From an uncultured Roseobacter sp. (GTDB lineage Bacteria > Pseudomonadota > Alphaproteobacteria > Rhodobacterales > Rhodobacteraceae): a stretch of 64,000 bases of DNA. Position numbers and translations under genes: made by a program. The notes under the pieces are model-generated. The model did no database searches. It saw only the letters and a program-made list of their open reading frames with translations, and was not told the origin of the DNA. The stretch lies in assembly GCF_947496515.1 (NCBI RefSeq), contig NZ_CANMDB010000002.1:1-64000 (forward strand), in the 5' to 3' direction. Below are positions 63,178 through 64,000 of the stretch, in pieces; positions within the stretch are counted from its first letter, which is position 1, and the number at the start of each line of letters is the position of its first letter.

Positions 63178-64000
63178 TCGCCTGCCACCCGCAGGGCGAT
63201 CTTGCCGATATGGTCGGAGCGTTCCATACGCGCATGCGCGTCGGCCGCGTTCTCCAGGTCGAAGACCTCGTCCATTACCGGGGCGACCTTGCCCGCGGCC
63301 AAAAGCGGCCAGACGTGCGCCTTGAGATCCTCTGCGATGCGCGCCTTGGCCAGATCACTTTGCGGGCGCAGCGTGCTGCCGGTGATCGTAAGCCGCCGCA
63401 TCATCAGGGGCGCAAAGTTTACCTCAGCCTTGGGCCCGCCCAGAAAGGCGATCTGCACCAGGCGCCCGTCCTCGGCCAGCGACTTCAGGTTGCGCACGAT
63501 GTACTCGCCGCCCACCATGTCCAAAATCACATCCGCGCCCCCCACGGCGCGCATCTCCGCCACGAAATCGGCCTCGCGATAGTTAAAGGCCGCTTCGGCC
63601 CCGAGGGCGACACACGCCTCGCACTTCGCGGCCGTCCCCGCCGTGGCGAAGACCCGCGCGCCGAAAGCGCAGGCAAGCTGGATCGCGGTTGTGCCGATTC
63701 CGGACGAGCCGCCGTGGACCAGAAACCGCTCCCCCGCACGCAGCCCGCCACGGGTAAAGACATTGGACCAGACGGTAAAGAACGTCTCCGGCAGGCAGGC
63801 GGCCTCTTTCAGGTCCAGCCCGTCCGGGACCGGCAGACAATGCGCGGCAGGGGTGGCAACATACTCCGCGTAGCCGCCGCCCGGCAGCAGGGCGCAGACC
63901 GCATCACCCACGGCCACATCACCGACGCCTGCGCCGATGGCGACGATCTCACCCGCAGCTTCCAGCCCAGGCAGATCACTGGCACCCGGGGGTGGCGCAT
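63174..64000 (-). CDS. NAD(P)H-quinone oxidoreductase family protein, partial
   Basis: This is the C-terminal part of an MDR-superfamily oxidoreductase (quinone oxidoreductase/PIG3 type). The N-terminus lies beyond the window end, where the visible protein reads PPPGASDLPGLEAAGEIVAI. The NADPH-binding motif is in LVHGGSSGIGTTAIQLACAF, followed by GADVILDMVGGEYIVRNLK and GSTLRPQSDLAKARI. No structural zinc cysteine cluster is visible in the part present. Such enzymes reduce quinones or other carbonyl compounds. An ATG at 63917 lies inside the domain and is not the start. Confidence 0.9.
   Translation of the reverse strand, partial: APPPGASDLPGLEAAGEIVAIGAGVGDVAVGDAVCALLPGGGYAEYVATPAAHCLPVPDGLDLKEAACLPETFFTVWSNVFTRGGLRAGERFLVHGGSSGIGTTAIQLACAFGARVFATAGTAAKCEACVALGAEAAFNYREADFVAEMRAVGGADVILDMVGGEYIVRNLKSLAEDGRLVQIAFLGGPKAEVNFAPLMMRRLTITGSTLRPQSDLAKARIAEDLKAHVWPLLAAGKVAPVMDEVFDLENAADAHARMERSDHIGKIALRVAGD

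Overview
The window looks like chromosomal DNA from a marine alphaproteobacterium of the Rhodobacteraceae (Roseobacter group). The evidence is high GC; fnrL beside hemN; a membrane-anchored cytochrome c of the Paracoccus CycM type; DUF1013 (TrcR-like) and DUF1244 proteins typical of Alphaproteobacteria; a VPLPA-CTERM exosortase substrate; and a form I aerobic CO dehydrogenase cluster. No plasmid, phage or CRISPR signature is visible. I assign families by recognition of motifs and protein sequence, with no database search.

Layout. 1-1803: decayed, gene-poor DNA holding a broken IS91-family transposase. 1804-10854 (minus strand): an aerobic CO dehydrogenase operon in the order coxM-S-L-D-E-F, a MobA-like cytidylyltransferase, a 33-residue unnamed peptide, and coxG. 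Directly upstream is an MHYT-LytTR membrane regulator of the CoxC/CoxH type. 11042-13030: a TctC-type solute-binding protein with an in-frame stop near its end, and a divergent LysR regulator. 13108-13985: an 11-bp repeat array, a solitary BrnA-like antitoxin, and a small lipoprotein. 14102-22101: a VPLPA-CTERM protein and a 2454-residue RTX exoenzyme that joins a 5'-nucleotidase, a choice-of-anchor I domain and an ExeM/NucH nuclease. 22714-26117: DUF1244, pyruvate kinase, and a PAS sensor.

26368-39493: the ribosomal/aminoacyl-tRNA synthetase block rpmI-rplT ... pheS-pheT. It is split by about 8.5 kb carrying an LpxL-type acyltransferase, a polar amino-acid ABC transporter, glycogen branching enzyme and a glucosylglycerol-hydrolase-like protein. 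The transporter and both carbohydrate genes lie between two oppositely oriented copies of one intergenic palindrome. 39553-45792: YtoQ, MscL, an SbtA bicarbonate transporter, alanine dehydrogenase with a divergent Lrp regulator, and FnrL/HemN sharing an FNR box. 45798-51597: a YejABEF peptide/microcin C-type ABC transporter. 51795-56765: CycM, prephenate dehydratase, SRPBCC protein, NudC, and a CpdB-like cyclic nucleotide phosphodiesterase with an anomalous 5' end. 56811-64000: SRP RNA, DUF202, dnaX, ybaB, an unknown membrane protein, recR, TrcR-like regulator, RNase T2, a small membrane protein, and a partial quinone oxidoreductase.

How they fit. The cox operon would supply electrons from trace CO, and CycM belongs to the aerobic respiratory chain. 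FnrL and HemN adjust heme synthesis to oxygen. The exoenzyme, CpdB, NudC and RNase T2 all act on nucleic acids or nucleotides, a recurring phosphorus/nucleoside salvage theme. GlgB and the GghA-like protein suggest handling of alpha-glucans or glucosylglycerol. The items least explained by known annotation are the coupled 33-residue peptide in the cox operon, the 11-bp phased repeats before the BrnA-like gene, the palindrome pair around the carbohydrate island, and the cpdB gene whose metal-binding motif lies upstream of any usual start codon.
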